Assembly (NCBI GenBank): GCA_965223815.1
Contig: OZ245019.1
Span: 248,001 to 312,000 of the forward strand
DNA: 64,000 bases
Direction of reading: 5' to 3'
Source of the DNA: HKST-UBA178 sp965223815
GTDB taxonomy: Bacteria > Pseudomonadota > Gammaproteobacteria > Chromatiales > Chromatiaceae
Position 1 is the stretch's first letter. Each line of letters opens with the position of its first letter. This document shows positions 18,110 to 27,012 of this stretch, one piece after another. Both the position numbers and the translations under genes were made by a program. The notes below the pieces were generated by a model that was not told the origin of the DNA, searched no databases, and saw only the letters and a list, made by a program, of their open reading frames with translations.

Positions 18110-20146
18110 TTAGAGTAGCGGTACCATCAGCAGTGCAACGATGTTGATGATCTTGATCAGCGGATTGATAGCCGGACCGGCGGTGTCCTTGTAGGGGTCG
18201 CCTACGGTATCGCCGGTTACGGAGGCTTTGTGGGCCTCGGAGCCCTTGCCGCCGAAGTTACCATCTTCGATATGCTTCTTGGCATTGTCCCAGGCACCGC
18301 CACCCGCGGTCATTGAGATCGCAACAAACAGGCCGGTAACGATGGTACCGATCAGCAGCCCGCCGAGCGCCTGTGGGCCGAGAACTAGGCCAACCACCAG
18401 GGGCACCGCGATTGGCAGCAGCGAGGGGACAATCATCTCCTTGATAGCTCCCTTGGTGAGCATGTCCACCGCCTTGGAGTAGTCCGGTTTCTGGCTCCGG
18501 TCCATAATGCCAGGCATCTCCTTGAACTGGCGGCGCACCTCGTTGACGATCCCAGCGGCGGCGCGTCCAACTGCTTCCATGGCCAGTGCACCGAACAGGA
18601 AGGGCACCATACCACCGATAAGCAGGCCGATCAGCACCATGTGGTTGGAGAGGTCAAAACTCAACTTGGAACCGAAATGGGCGTCCAGGGCGTGGGTATA
18701 GTCGGCAAACAGCACCAATGCAGCCAGTCCCGCCGATCCAATGGCGTAACCTTTGGTGACTGCCTTGGTGGTATTACCTACGGCATCCAGGGGATCGGTG
18801 ATGTTACGCACCTTCTCATCCAGTTCCGCCATTTCGGCAATACCGCCGGCGTTGTCGGTGATGGGTCCGTAGGCGTCAAGGGCGACGATGATGCCGCTCA
18901 TTGAGAGCATGGAGGTGGCGGCGATGGCGATACCATAGAGCCCCGCCAGGTCAAAAGCGCCCCACATCGCAGCGCAGATCACGAGTACCGGAAGCGCGGT
19001 GGACTTCATGGAGATTCCGAGGCCGGCGATGATATTGGTCGCGTGACCGGTGGTGGAGGCGTCAGCAATGGCGCGGACCGGCTTGAACTGAGTCCCGGTG
19101 TAGTATTCGGTGATGACCACCATGGCGGCGGTGAGGAACAGTCCGATCAGCGCCGAGCCGAACAACGCCATGGTTGGGTTGTTGACCCCTTCCATGTTGA
19201 GGTCGCCCATCATGATAGCCGTCACGATATAGTAGGCAACCGCGGAGAGCGCGCCTGCAACGGCCAGCCCCTTGTAGAGGGCGGGCATGACATTGGTGGC
19301 GTTGTCGTGGGTCTTGACGAAATAGGTGCCGACGATGGAGGCGATAATCGACACGCCGCCAAGTACCAGAGGATAAACGATGGCGGCGCCGCCTGAATCG
19401 GGGAGCAGCAGGCCTCCCAGCAGCATGGTGGCGACCACGGTGACCGCATAGGTTTCAAAAAGGTCGGCTGCCATGCCCGCGCAGTCACCCACGTTGTCTC
19501 CTACATTGTCGGCGATTACTGCCGGGTTGCGCGGATCGTCCTCGGGAATGCCGGCTTCCACCTTGCCAACCAAGTCGGCACCGACGTCAGCACCCTTGGT
19601 GAAAATACCGCCACCCAGTCGGGCGAAAATCGAGATGAGCGAGCCGCCGAATGCGAGTCCCACCAGGGCATGGAGTGCGTCAGCGTCGCTCGCACCGCCC
19701 AGCAGCAGGGCACCAAAGTAACCGGCTACACCCAGCAGCCCCAGCCCAACCACCAGCATGCCGGTGATAGCGCCGCCTCGAAAAGCGATTTGCAGGGCTG
19801 CGTTAATGCCGTTGTTGGCAGCTTCGGCAGTTCGTAGATTGGAGCGCACGGAGATATTCATCCCGATATATCCGGCTGCCCCGGAAAGTACAGCACCGAT
19901 GGCGAATCCAATGGCAGTAGTGGCACCCAGTGCAAACCAGATGATCACCATCAGTGCTGCGCCGACTATGCCGATCGTCATGTATTGGCGATTGAGATAG
20001 GCCTTGGCGCCCTCTTGCACGGCGCCCGCGATCTCCTTCATCCGTTCGTTTCCTTCCGGCTGCGCGAGTATCCATTTCACGGATACGACGCCATAGGCCA
20101 CTGCTCCGATAGCGCAGAGCAAGGCAAATATAAGCTCAACTGTCAT
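18110..20146 (-). CDS. hppA: K+-independent H+-translocating membrane pyrophosphatase
   Basis: Integral inner-membrane pump with about 16 spans (678 residues) that couples PPi hydrolysis or synthesis to proton movement. The PPi site is visible in DNVGDNVGDCAGMAADLFE and TGDTVGDPYKDTAGPAINP. GNTTKAVTKG puts Lys at 461 and Thr at 464, the residues that mark the K+-independent subfamily (the K+-dependent class has Ala there). ATG 20146 has GGAG 9 bases upstream. It lies between pfp and ppa on the same strand; the 244-bp leader has a CTGCCC/GGGCAG hairpin and no clear promoter. In thiotrophic symbionts and methanotrophs it works with PPi-dependent phosphofructokinase. Confidence 0.96.
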   Translation of the reverse strand: MTVELIFALLCAIGAVAYGVVSVKWILAQPEGNERMKEIAGAVQEGAKAYLNRQYMTIGIVGAALMVIIWFALGATTAIGFAIGAVLSGAAGYIGMNISVRSNLRTAEAANNGINAALQIAFRGGAITGMLVVGLGLLGVAGYFGALLLGGASDADALHALVGLAFGGSLISIFARLGGGIFTKGADVGADLVGKVEAGIPEDDPRNPAVIADNVGDNVGDCAGMAADLFETYAVTVVATMLLGGLLLPDSGGAAIVYPLVLGGVSIIASIVGTYFVKTHDNATNVMPALYKGLAVAGALSAVAYYIVTAIMMGDLNMEGVNNPTMALFGSALIGLFLTAAMVVITEYYTGTQFKPVRAIADASTTGHATNIIAGLGISMKSTALPVLVICAAMWGAFDLAGLYGIAIAATSMLSMSGIIVALDAYGPITDNAGGIAEMAELDEKVRNITDPLDAVGNTTKAVTKGYAIGSAGLAALVLFADYTHALDAHFGSKLSFDLSNHMVLIGLLIGGMVPFLFGALAMEAVGRAAAGIVNEVRRQFKEMPGIMDRSQKPDYSKAVDMLTKGAIKEMIVPSLLPIAVPLVVGLVLGPQALGGLLIGTIVTGLFVAISMTAGGGAWDNAKKHIEDGNFGGKGSEAHKASVTGDTVGDPYKDTAGPAINPLIKIINIVALLMVPLL

Positions 20147-20390
20147 CGAGACTTCTCCTCATGTTTTTGTTTAAAAATCCATACCGGCTCTTGTTTTCAA
20201 CTGCCCTGATCCCCGGGCAGCGGTAGTGGGTTTTTTCCGGACCCCTTCGTTGGCAAAAAAACGATCCGGACCGCGAACTATCAACGGATTTCGCCCATCG
20301 TGCTTTGATGTCTGTCAATGAATGAGAGACCCTTAAGGGGGCTTATGCCCCTCATAAGGACGGCTAATAATACTCCAACATGCTCAAATA

Positions 20391-21644
20391 TTACAGCGCG
20401 AACTCCTCAAGTTTTCGGGCCAGGGGCATGTTCCGGAGTGTGACATAGTCGGGCATGCCATTGCTGAAGGGGGGGTAGTCTTCACCCTGAATGAGCGGAT
20501 AGAGGTACTCTTTGCAGGCATCGGTGATGCCGAAACCATCAGCGGTGATGAACTCCTTCGGCATCATCTTTTCCACGTTGGCGACCTCAGATAGGGGTGC
20601 TTTCCCGATCTCCCACACATAGGGGGAGCTCGACTTACGGACGATCGTCGGCATTATGGAGTTTTCTCCAGCCAACGCATATTCCACCGCAGCCTTCCCC
20701 ATGGCATAAGCCTGTTCGACATCGCTCTTGGAAGCGAGGTGACGCGCGGCGCGTTGTAAGTAGTCCGCCACCGCCCAGTGGTATTTACAGTCCAGGGACT
20801 CCTTGATCATATTGGCCACCACAGGTGCCGCACCGCCCAGCTGTGCATGGCCGAAGGCATCCCTGGTTCCCTGCTCTGCAAGGAACTTTCCGTCTGCCCA
20901 GTGGGCACCCTCGGAAACCACCACGGTTACATAACCGTGTGTGTCAATTTTTTCTCGGCACTGGGCGATAAACGCTTTTTGGTCGAATGGCACCTCCGGA
21001 AACAAGATGACCACTGGGATGCCTCGATCCTCGACCAGCCCTCCCGCGGCTGCGATCCAACCGGCGTGCCTGCCCATCACTTCGATTACAAATACCTTGG
21101 TGGATGTCTTGGCCATCGAGCGGACATCGAATGAGGCCTCCAGGGTGGAAACGGCAATGTACTTGGCAACGGAACCGAATCCCGGGCAGTTATCGGTGAT
21201 GGGCAAGTCGTTATCCACAGTCTTGGGGACATGTATCGCCTGTACCGGGTAGCCCAGTTTCTCTGAGAGCTGGGAGACTTTGTAGCAGGTATCCGCTGAA
21301 TCCCCGCCGCCGTTGTAGAAGAAGTATCCGATATCATGTGCCTTGAAGACTTCAATCAAACGCTCGTATTCGCGTTTGCTTTCCTCCAAGCCCTTGAGTT
21401 TGAAACGACAGGACCCAAAACCACCAGACGGAGTGTGCCTGAGAGCAGCGATCGCTGACGCACTTTCCTGGTTGGTATCGATTAAGTCCTCGGTCAGGGC
21501 ACCGATGATGCCATTTCGGCCGGCGAAGACGTTGCCGATCTGGTCGGCATGCTGACGCGCGGTTTCGATAACGCCACAGGCGGACGCATTGATAACTGCG
21601 GTGACGCCACCGGACTGCGCGTAGAAGGCGTTTTTCTTGGTCAT
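20391..21644 (-). CDS. pfp: Pyrophosphate-dependent 6-phosphofructokinase
   Basis: Reversible PPi + fructose 6-phosphate to fructose 1,6-bisphosphate + Pi. 417 residues. PPi use rather than ATP is indicated by FYNGGGDSADT (Asp after the glycines) and PKTVDNDLPITD, where the Lys follows Pro. EVMGRHAGWIAAAGGL and GGAAPVVANMI are further family landmarks. ATG 21644 has AAGGA upstream. Homologues in methanotrophs and sulfur-oxidising symbionts also act on sedoheptulose bisphosphate and phosphoribulokinase-type reactions; whether this one does cannot be seen. hppA follows by 244 bp. Confidence 0.93.
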   Translation of the reverse strand: MTKKNAFYAQSGGVTAVINASACGVIETARQHADQIGNVFAGRNGIIGALTEDLIDTNQESASAIAALRHTPSGGFGSCRFKLKGLEESKREYERLIEVFKAHDIGYFFYNGGGDSADTCYKVSQLSEKLGYPVQAIHVPKTVDNDLPITDNCPGFGSVAKYIAVSTLEASFDVRSMAKTSTKVFVIEVMGRHAGWIAAAGGLVEDRGIPVVILFPEVPFDQKAFIAQCREKIDTHGYVTVVVSEGAHWADGKFLAEQGTRDAFGHAQLGGAAPVVANMIKESLDCKYHWAVADYLQRAARHLASKSDVEQAYAMGKAAVEYALAGENSIMPTIVRKSSSPYVWEIGKAPLSEVANVEKMMPKEFITADGFGITDACKEYLYPLIQGEDYPPFSNGMPDYVTLRNMPLARKLEEFAL

Positions 21645-21713
21645 GGTTAATCCTTATGCTCTTGAGTAACTGGGTGATAGTGATGACTGGGGTGAAAGCT
21701 ATAGCCGCTATTC

Positions 21714-22058
21714 TTACAGATCGCCCCGCTCTTTGGCGCTGTGGTCGGCCTGTGCCTGAAGCAGCGAAACCACGCATTCGGTGATGTCGACATATTCTTT
21801 GACACCGGTTCCATACTGCTGATACGGGCGGAAGAAGAACTGACAACGATATTTGCGAGTCCCAGTTTTGAAAATTACAAAATGGCAGCCTTCTTTCTCC
21901 CAATACCAGACCGGACAAGAGGTGAGCTGGCGATCTGAGGGGTAGAGGCGAATTTCTGAATCCGCGATTTGAATCTCGATTTCCTCCCGGTAGCGTTCCT
22001 TGAGGGTGGTTTGAATTACCCAGGTCTCGCTTTGGCTGATGTCAGGCACTTCTTGCAT
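21714..22058 (-). CDS. Conserved small protein of unknown function
   Basis: 114 residues, not recognised. No signal peptide or membrane segment; many aromatic residues (VWYWEKEGCHFVIFKTGTRKYRCQ) suggest a compact beta-rich fold, followed by an amphipathic C-terminal helix. Three Cys are present but no metal motif. It starts at ATG 22058 and is 69 bp upstream of pfp on the same strand, so it is probably the first gene of the pfp transcript. Codon use looks like its neighbours. The function is open. Confidence 0.6.
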   Translation of the reverse strand: MQEVPDISQSETWVIQTTLKERYREEIEIQIADSEIRLYPSDRQLTSCPVWYWEKEGCHFVIFKTGTRKYRCQFFFRPYQQYGTGVKEYVDITECVVSLLQAQADHSAKERGDL

Positions 22059-22301
22059 TTTGTATTTTTCAGGTCGACAACCAAGCCCGCAATATAACCC
22101 GGACGCGCTCAGCAGCTGAATAGCCAGATTGACTTTAAGGGATCTCTGTGCGTACTTTAACCAAGGGGAGACTGAGGCACTAATGCAATTGTTGGATGCT
22201 GCTATGGAATTTGCTAATTATTATAATTATCAATAGCTTGATCTGTTATGGCGCGCATTTAATTCTAAATAATAATCATTTCACGGATTAAGAGATCGGC
22301 T

Positions 22302-23690
22302 ATGAGAATCGTTTTGTTGGGTGCGCCGGGATCAGGCAAGGCGACTCAGGCAACTAGGCTGAGTCAAAGATTTGATGCCACCCCCATTTTTTTGCCGCAA
22401 CTGCTGAAAAACATCGCTACACAGGACAGTGAACTCGGACTGCGTTTGGGGGAGTTACTGAGACTTGGTCACACCGTACCAGACGAACTGATGATTCTCT
22501 CGGTAAAGGAGCAGCTTCTGAGTGTGGACAGCGGGACGCATCTCCTATTCGTCGACTTTCCTCGCACCGTCGATCAGGCGCTGGCATTGGACCGGTTGAT
22601 GCTTGAGTTGAATTCGTCCATCGACCTGGTTTTGGAACTGGTGGGAGATGAGGACCGTTTCATGGAGCGCCTGGAGGGTCGGGAGGCCTGCAGCACCTGT
22701 GATGCCACCTACAACGAATTCTTCAATCCTCCCATCGTCGAGGGGGTTTGCGACCGTTGCGGTGGTCGTGTCCGCGCTTTTGCGGGGCGCAACAGGGAGG
22801 CCGTTGCCAACAAGATGAGGGCCTACACTCAGCAATCGGCAGCGCTTCTCTCATTCTACCAATCCAGTGACCGGCTCCAGAGGGTAGAGGGTGATGGGGA
22901 TATTGACAGGGTGTTTGAGAACATATGTCAATTGATCACTGGGAGGATCGAATCCAGCGGCGGGGGAGGCAAGTCGCGGCCGGCGAAGAATAAGACAAAG
23001 AAAACGAAGTCGGCTTTGATGGAAAAAACCAAGGCTGAGAAATCGACACGTTCGCCGGGCAAGAAGAAATCGGCAGTCAAACAACCCAAAGCAGTCTCTA
23101 AGCCGGTTTCCGGGAAAAAGGCTGCGAAATCACACAGGCCGTCAGCGCCCCCCGGTAGCAAGCCTGTATCGAAGAGAACCGTCAAGCAAGGGAAACCTGC
23201 AGCTCGGAAAAAGGCGGCGAAAACGAAAACAACGGTGCAGGCCCCCAAACGGAAGAAACAGAGCAAAAAAAGCCCCGTTTCGGCAGCCAAACAGAGGGCA
23301 GGGTCGGTGGCCCGCAAGCCGACAAGGTCAGCGGTCACTCCAAGAAAAAAAGCAGCCGTGAAGGACAAAGCAGAGGCTTCGGTCGCCGCAACAGCGGCCG
23401 GTGCCCGGGCTGTTAAGTCGCAAAAATCTCCCAAGGCTGGCGCAAAAAAGGGACGCGCGGTGTCGTCGACTCCCGCAGGAGGCAAGTCGACGCCAAGGGC
23501 AAAGCCTGCGCCTTCCAAAAAATCGTCGGCGGTGGCAGGGAACAAGGTCAGGGCAAAGGGTGCGCGGCAGCTCTCAACAAAGAAAAAGGTTGAAAAAAAG
23601 AAAAAGATCGCCTCGTCCGGTCCCAAGCCCACGGCGGGGGAGGGGATGAGAGAAAAAAGCACATCGAGGAGGAAGAGGCGGCGTTCCTGA
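22302..23690 (+). CDS. Adenylate kinase-like domain fused to a long histone H1-like basic tail
   Basis: Residues 1-215 follow zinc-type adenylate kinase: P-loop GAPGSGKATQA (7-17), FPRT with Arg88, R123, and four LID cysteines (C130, C133, C150, C153). But the AMP site TGDMLR is replaced by LPQLLK (Arg36 to Lys), and two LID arginines (in QRADDN and VANRL of Bacillus Adk) are Phe and Lys, so normal kinase activity is doubtful. Residues about 218-462 are low-complexity Lys/Ala/Ser/Pro/Arg repeats with about 58 lysines and few acidic residues, like histone H1 or AlgP. This suggests nucleic acid or polyphosphate binding. Divergent from the pfp unit; the 243-bp spacer is AT-rich. Confidence 0.8.
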   Translation: MRIVLLGAPGSGKATQATRLSQRFDATPIFLPQLLKNIATQDSELGLRLGELLRLGHTVPDELMILSVKEQLLSVDSGTHLLFVDFPRTVDQALALDRLMLELNSSIDLVLELVGDEDRFMERLEGREACSTCDATYNEFFNPPIVEGVCDRCGGRVRAFAGRNREAVANKMRAYTQQSAALLSFYQSSDRLQRVEGDGDIDRVFENICQLITGRIESSGGGGKSRPAKNKTKKTKSALMEKTKAEKSTRSPGKKKSAVKQPKAVSKPVSGKKAAKSHRPSAPPGSKPVSKRTVKQGKPAARKKAAKTKTTVQAPKRKKQSKKSPVSAAKQRAGSVARKPTRSAVTPRKKAAVKDKAEASVAATAAGARAVKSQKSPKAGAKKGRAVSSTPAGGKSTPRAKPAPSKKSSAVAGNKVRAKGARQLSTKKKVEKKKKIASSGPKPTAGEGMREKSTSRRKRRRS

Positions 23691-23814
23691 AACAGGCGCC
23701 TATTTCCCCATAGCAGCTGAGTTTTCAGGGAAACGTCTATAGTTCGTAAAGGCGCTGTGCTGAGGATAGCTCAAGTCGCCAAAATCGTATTGGTGATCAG
23801 CGGAGCGTTAATTC

Positions 23815-25191
23815 ATGTCCCTGAGCATTTTCGAATTATTCAGAATAGGCATTGGACCTTCCAGTTCCCATACGGTAGGTCCGATGCGAGCAGCAAGGCG
23901 GTTCGTCGCCGGACTTGCCGAACGAGGGAGCTTGGCATCCTGCCAATCGGTCAGAATTGAGCTTTTTGGCTCCCTCGGTTTGACCGGCAAGGGGCACGGC
24001 AGTGACAAGGCGGTTTTGTTGGGTTTGCAGGGCGAACGACCGGAATCGGTGGATGTGGATCAGATCGATGGGCGTCTGCAATCGATCCGCGAATCAAGGT
24101 GCCTTAGTCTTCAGGGCGGGCATGACATTCGCTTTGATGAGCGGCGGGATTTGCTTTTTCATCGCCGCCAAACTTTGCCGGGGCACGCCAACGGTATGCG
24201 GTTTCGGGCATTTGATGCCCAGGGTGACGAACTAGACTCAAAAATATACTACTCCGTGGGGGGTGGGTTTCTGGCGGATGAGGCAGGGGTTAAATCCAAC
24301 CAGCTGGCGCCCCAGCCGGCGCAACTCGCCTTTCCCTTCACCAGCGGCGGCGAACTGCTGGAACAATGCCGGTCCAGTGGGTTGAGTATAAGTACTCTGA
24401 TTCTGCAGAACGAGCGTTTTTGGCGAAGCGAGCAGGAGATACATCTCCGGCTGGGAGAAATATGGGAGGTGATGTCGGCTTGCATCGACCGGGGGTGTTC
24501 AAGGGAGGGTATTCTTCCCGGGGGTATGAAGATCAAAAGGCGTGCTGCCCATCTTTTGCGTATGCTGCGAAGTGACAGCCAGTCAGGCCAGTCCCCCATG
24601 GGGGCCATGGACTGGGTCGACCTTTATGCACTGGCAGTCAATGAGGAGAATGCCGCCGGCGGACGTGTGGTCACCGCGCCGACGAACGGCGCGGCGGGCA
24701 TCATTCCTGCGGTGATAAAGTACTATTTGCAATTTTGTAACGGTGCCGATAGCGATGGCGTGGCGCGATTTTTACTTACCGCCGGTGCCATTGGAATCCT
24801 GTTCAAAGTAAACGCATCCATATCAGGGGCAGAGGTGGGATGCCAGGGGGAGGTCGGCTCTGCCTGCTCCATGGCGGCGGCGGGACTGACAGAAGTTCTT
24901 GGGGGCACTCCGGAGCAGGTCGAAAATGCAGCAGAGATCGGCATGGAGCACAACCTTGGACTCACATGTGATCCTGTTGGGGGTCTGGTTCAGGTGCCCT
25001 GTATCGAACGTAACGCAATGGCCGCAGTCAAGGCCATTAACGCCTCCAGAATGGCGCTTCGCGGGGATGGCAGCCATTTCGTATCCCTGGACAAGGTGAT
25101 CAAGACCATGCGGGACACCGGCCGTGACATGAAGAGCAAGTATAAAGAGACCGCAAGGGGTGGGCTCGCCGTCAACGTCGTGGAGTGTTGA
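23815..25191 (+). CDS. sdaA: L-serine ammonia-lyase (iron-sulfur dependent)
   Basis: Deaminates L-serine to pyruvate with a [4Fe-4S] cluster. 458 residues, single-chain type with the beta domain (MSLSIFELFRIGIGPSSSHTVGPMRAA) fused to the alpha domain. Cluster cysteines appear in GCQGEVGSAC (C343, C351) and TCDPVGGLVQVPC (C385, C396); APTNGAAGIIPAV is the conserved substrate region. The ATG at 23815 lies 124 bp after the previous gene. The amidohydrolase gene follows by 12 bp and is probably co-transcribed. Confidence 0.95.
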   Translation: MSLSIFELFRIGIGPSSSHTVGPMRAARRFVAGLAERGSLASCQSVRIELFGSLGLTGKGHGSDKAVLLGLQGERPESVDVDQIDGRLQSIRESRCLSLQGGHDIRFDERRDLLFHRRQTLPGHANGMRFRAFDAQGDELDSKIYYSVGGGFLADEAGVKSNQLAPQPAQLAFPFTSGGELLEQCRSSGLSISTLILQNERFWRSEQEIHLRLGEIWEVMSACIDRGCSREGILPGGMKIKRRAAHLLRMLRSDSQSGQSPMGAMDWVDLYALAVNEENAAGGRVVTAPTNGAAGIIPAVIKYYLQFCNGADSDGVARFLLTAGAIGILFKVNASISGAEVGCQGEVGSACSMAAAGLTEVLGGTPEQVENAAEIGMEHNLGLTCDPVGGLVQVPCIERNAMAAVKAINASRMALRGDGSHFVSLDKVIKTMRDTGRDMKSKYKETARGGLAVNVVEC

Positions 25192-25203
25192 AACCGCGGC
25201 AAA

Positions 25204-25998
25204 ATGGCATTGATAGACGCCGCTACCCGGGAGGCAACCGATATTCCCATCTTCGACAGCCATTTTCATATCATCGACCATCGCTTCCCTCTGGTGCCGA
25301 ACAGCGGATATCTACCGGAACCATTTGAATGCAGGGACTACTTGGCGCGTGTCGCCGGAATGGACATTGTCGGCGGTGCTGTGGTGTCCGGATCTTTCCA
25401 GGCGTTCGACCAGGCATACTTGCTGGATGCCCTGGCAACTCTCGGGGCTGGTTTCGTGGGTGTTACCCAGCTCCCGGTAACGGTCAGCGATGAAGAGATT
25501 TTGCGTCTGAACACAGCAGGAATCAGGGCGCTTAGGTTCAATTTGCGGCGAGGGGGATCGGAATCAACATCCCATCTGGAGCCGATGGCCAGAAGGGTTT
25601 ATGAACTGGCGGGCTGGCATGTGGAGCTCTACGTGGATTCATCGATGCTCGGCGATCTATATCCGCTGCTGAGCAGTTTGCCGGCGGTAGTGGTCGACCA
25701 CCTCGGTCTCTCCTCTCAGGGCTGGTCCGATCTGCTGCGGTTGGTGGAATCGGGAATATGGGTTAAAGCAACGGGTTTCGGCAGGGTCGATCTCGATATT
25801 CCAGAGGCGCTGGCCCAGATTCACCGCATCAATCCGGGGGCGCTGTTGTTCGGTACAGATCTACCTTCGACCCGGGCACCCCGGCCATACCGAGAAGATG
25901 ATCTGGATTTATTATCGGAGACTCTGGGTGGAGAGGACGCTGAACAGGCACTATGGGGAAATGCTCTGGCCCTTTACCGTCCTGATGAAACTCGCTGA
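25204..25998 (+). CDS. Amidohydrolase family protein (PDC hydrolase-like TIM barrel)
   Basis: 264 residues. IFDSHFHIID near residue 16 gives the HxH metal motif, VVVDHLGLSS a later His, and LLFGTDLPSTRAPRPY the terminal Asp; this is the pattern of amidohydrolase_2 / 2-pyrone-4,6-dicarboxylate lactonase-like enzymes. The substrate is not predictable. It follows sdaA closely and converges with trpC, 33 bp away, with no clear terminator. Confidence 0.8.
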   Translation: MALIDAATREATDIPIFDSHFHIIDHRFPLVPNSGYLPEPFECRDYLARVAGMDIVGGAVVSGSFQAFDQAYLLDALATLGAGFVGVTQLPVTVSDEEILRLNTAGIRALRFNLRRGGSESTSHLEPMARRVYELAGWHVELYVDSSMLGDLYPLLSSLPAVVVDHLGLSSQGWSDLLRLVESGIWVKATGFGRVDLDIPEALAQIHRINPGALLFGTDLPSTRAPRPYREDDLDLLSETLGGEDAEQALWGNALALYRPDETR

Positions 25999-26031
25999 CC
26001 AGAACCGGGTACTGTGAGCCCGCATCAGCCC

Positions 26032-26829
26032 TCAGCTGAACAGTGCTTTGAGCTGCAGTCCGGGATCCTCTGCCCGCATAAAGGCTTCTCCAACCAGGAA
26101 TCCGTTGACCCCACGGCTACGCATGAGTTGAACATCAGTCTGGGTCAGGATACCGCTTTCGGTAATCAGGGTAGTGGATTTCGGTATGCGGTCGAGAAGC
26201 TGCAGCGTAGTCTCCAGAGTCACCTCGAAGGTGCGCAGGTCGCGGTTGTTGATACCAATCAGCGGGGCACCTAGCTGCAGCGCACGCTGCAGTTCGTCTG
26301 CATCATGCACCTCCAGCAGCACATCCATTCCCAATTCTCCTGCCAGCTCGTTCAGCTGTTGTAATAGTGTGTCCTCCAGGCAGGCGGCGATCAGCAGGAT
26401 ACAGTCGGCGCCTATTACCCGTGCCTCGTACACTTGGTAGGGTTCGACAGTAAAGTCTTTGCGCAGTACCGGCAAAGAGGTGGCGCTACGGGCCTGTTGC
26501 AGATATTCGTCACTGCCTTGGAAAAAATCGATATCCGTCAGCACAGACAGGCAGCTGGCGCCACCGGCTTCGTAGCTGACAGCGATCTCGGCAGGTCTAA
26601 AATCTTCCCGTATAACCCCCTTGCTGGGAGATGCCTTCTTGATCTCCGCAATCACTGCGGCGCTTCCTGAGTCGATACGCGATTTCAAGGTGTTGAGGAA
26701 GCCGCGGACCGGGGGGGCATCGCCCATCACTTCCAGTAGTTGCCGTTGGGGAACCTTCCTGGATCGCTCTGCCGTCTCCTGGCTCTTCCGCTGGATGATT
26801 TTTTTCAGAATGTCCGGGGGGGCGCTCAT
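26032..26829 (-). CDS. trpC: Indole-3-glycerol phosphate synthase
   Basis: Closes the indole ring of CdRP in tryptophan synthesis. 265 residues, monofunctional (no fused TrpF). VIAEIKKASPSKGVIREDF, VLRKDFTVEPYQVYEARVIGADCILLI, LLEVHDADELQRAL, GINNRDLRTFEV and ITESGILTQTDV are all family motifs. It is on the same strand as trpEGD but separated from trpD by cysK, a periplasmic protein gene and an nfsA-like gene on the other strand, so it must have its own promoter in 26830-27012. Confidence 0.96.
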   Translation of the reverse strand: MSAPPDILKKIIQRKSQETAERSRKVPQRQLLEVMGDAPPVRGFLNTLKSRIDSGSAAVIAEIKKASPSKGVIREDFRPAEIAVSYEAGGASCLSVLTDIDFFQGSDEYLQQARSATSLPVLRKDFTVEPYQVYEARVIGADCILLIAACLEDTLLQQLNELAGELGMDVLLEVHDADELQRALQLGAPLIGINNRDLRTFEVTLETTLQLLDRIPKSTTLITESGILTQTDVQLMRSRGVNGFLVGEAFMRAEDPGLQLKALFS

Positions 26830-27012
26830 ACTGCTGTTCCTCGATGTTCAAAGCGACGCTGATCTTGGCGGATTATTCTAACCCAGTGGGCGGTTTCTCT
26901 TCAGGCTTGATACTCCTTCAAGGAGTACTAAGTTGGCTGCAGCTTGTGAATCCTGCCGCGGACAGGCATATTTCCCAATTTCACCGACCATTGGCTAGCG
27001 CAGGAAAGTGTT

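Noticed and set aside
22265..22283. Fur-box-like sequence upstream of the adenylate-kinase-like gene
   Set aside because: About 12 of 19 positions match, but the region is AT-rich throughout and the gene has no iron link; not called.
22928..23662. Long minus-strand frame (244 codons) opposite the basic tail
   Set aside because: It mirrors the Lys/Ala/Ser/Pro low-complexity tail as Phe/Leu/Ala-rich sequence, has no recognisable domain and shows no ribosome site; a shadow of the plus-strand gene.
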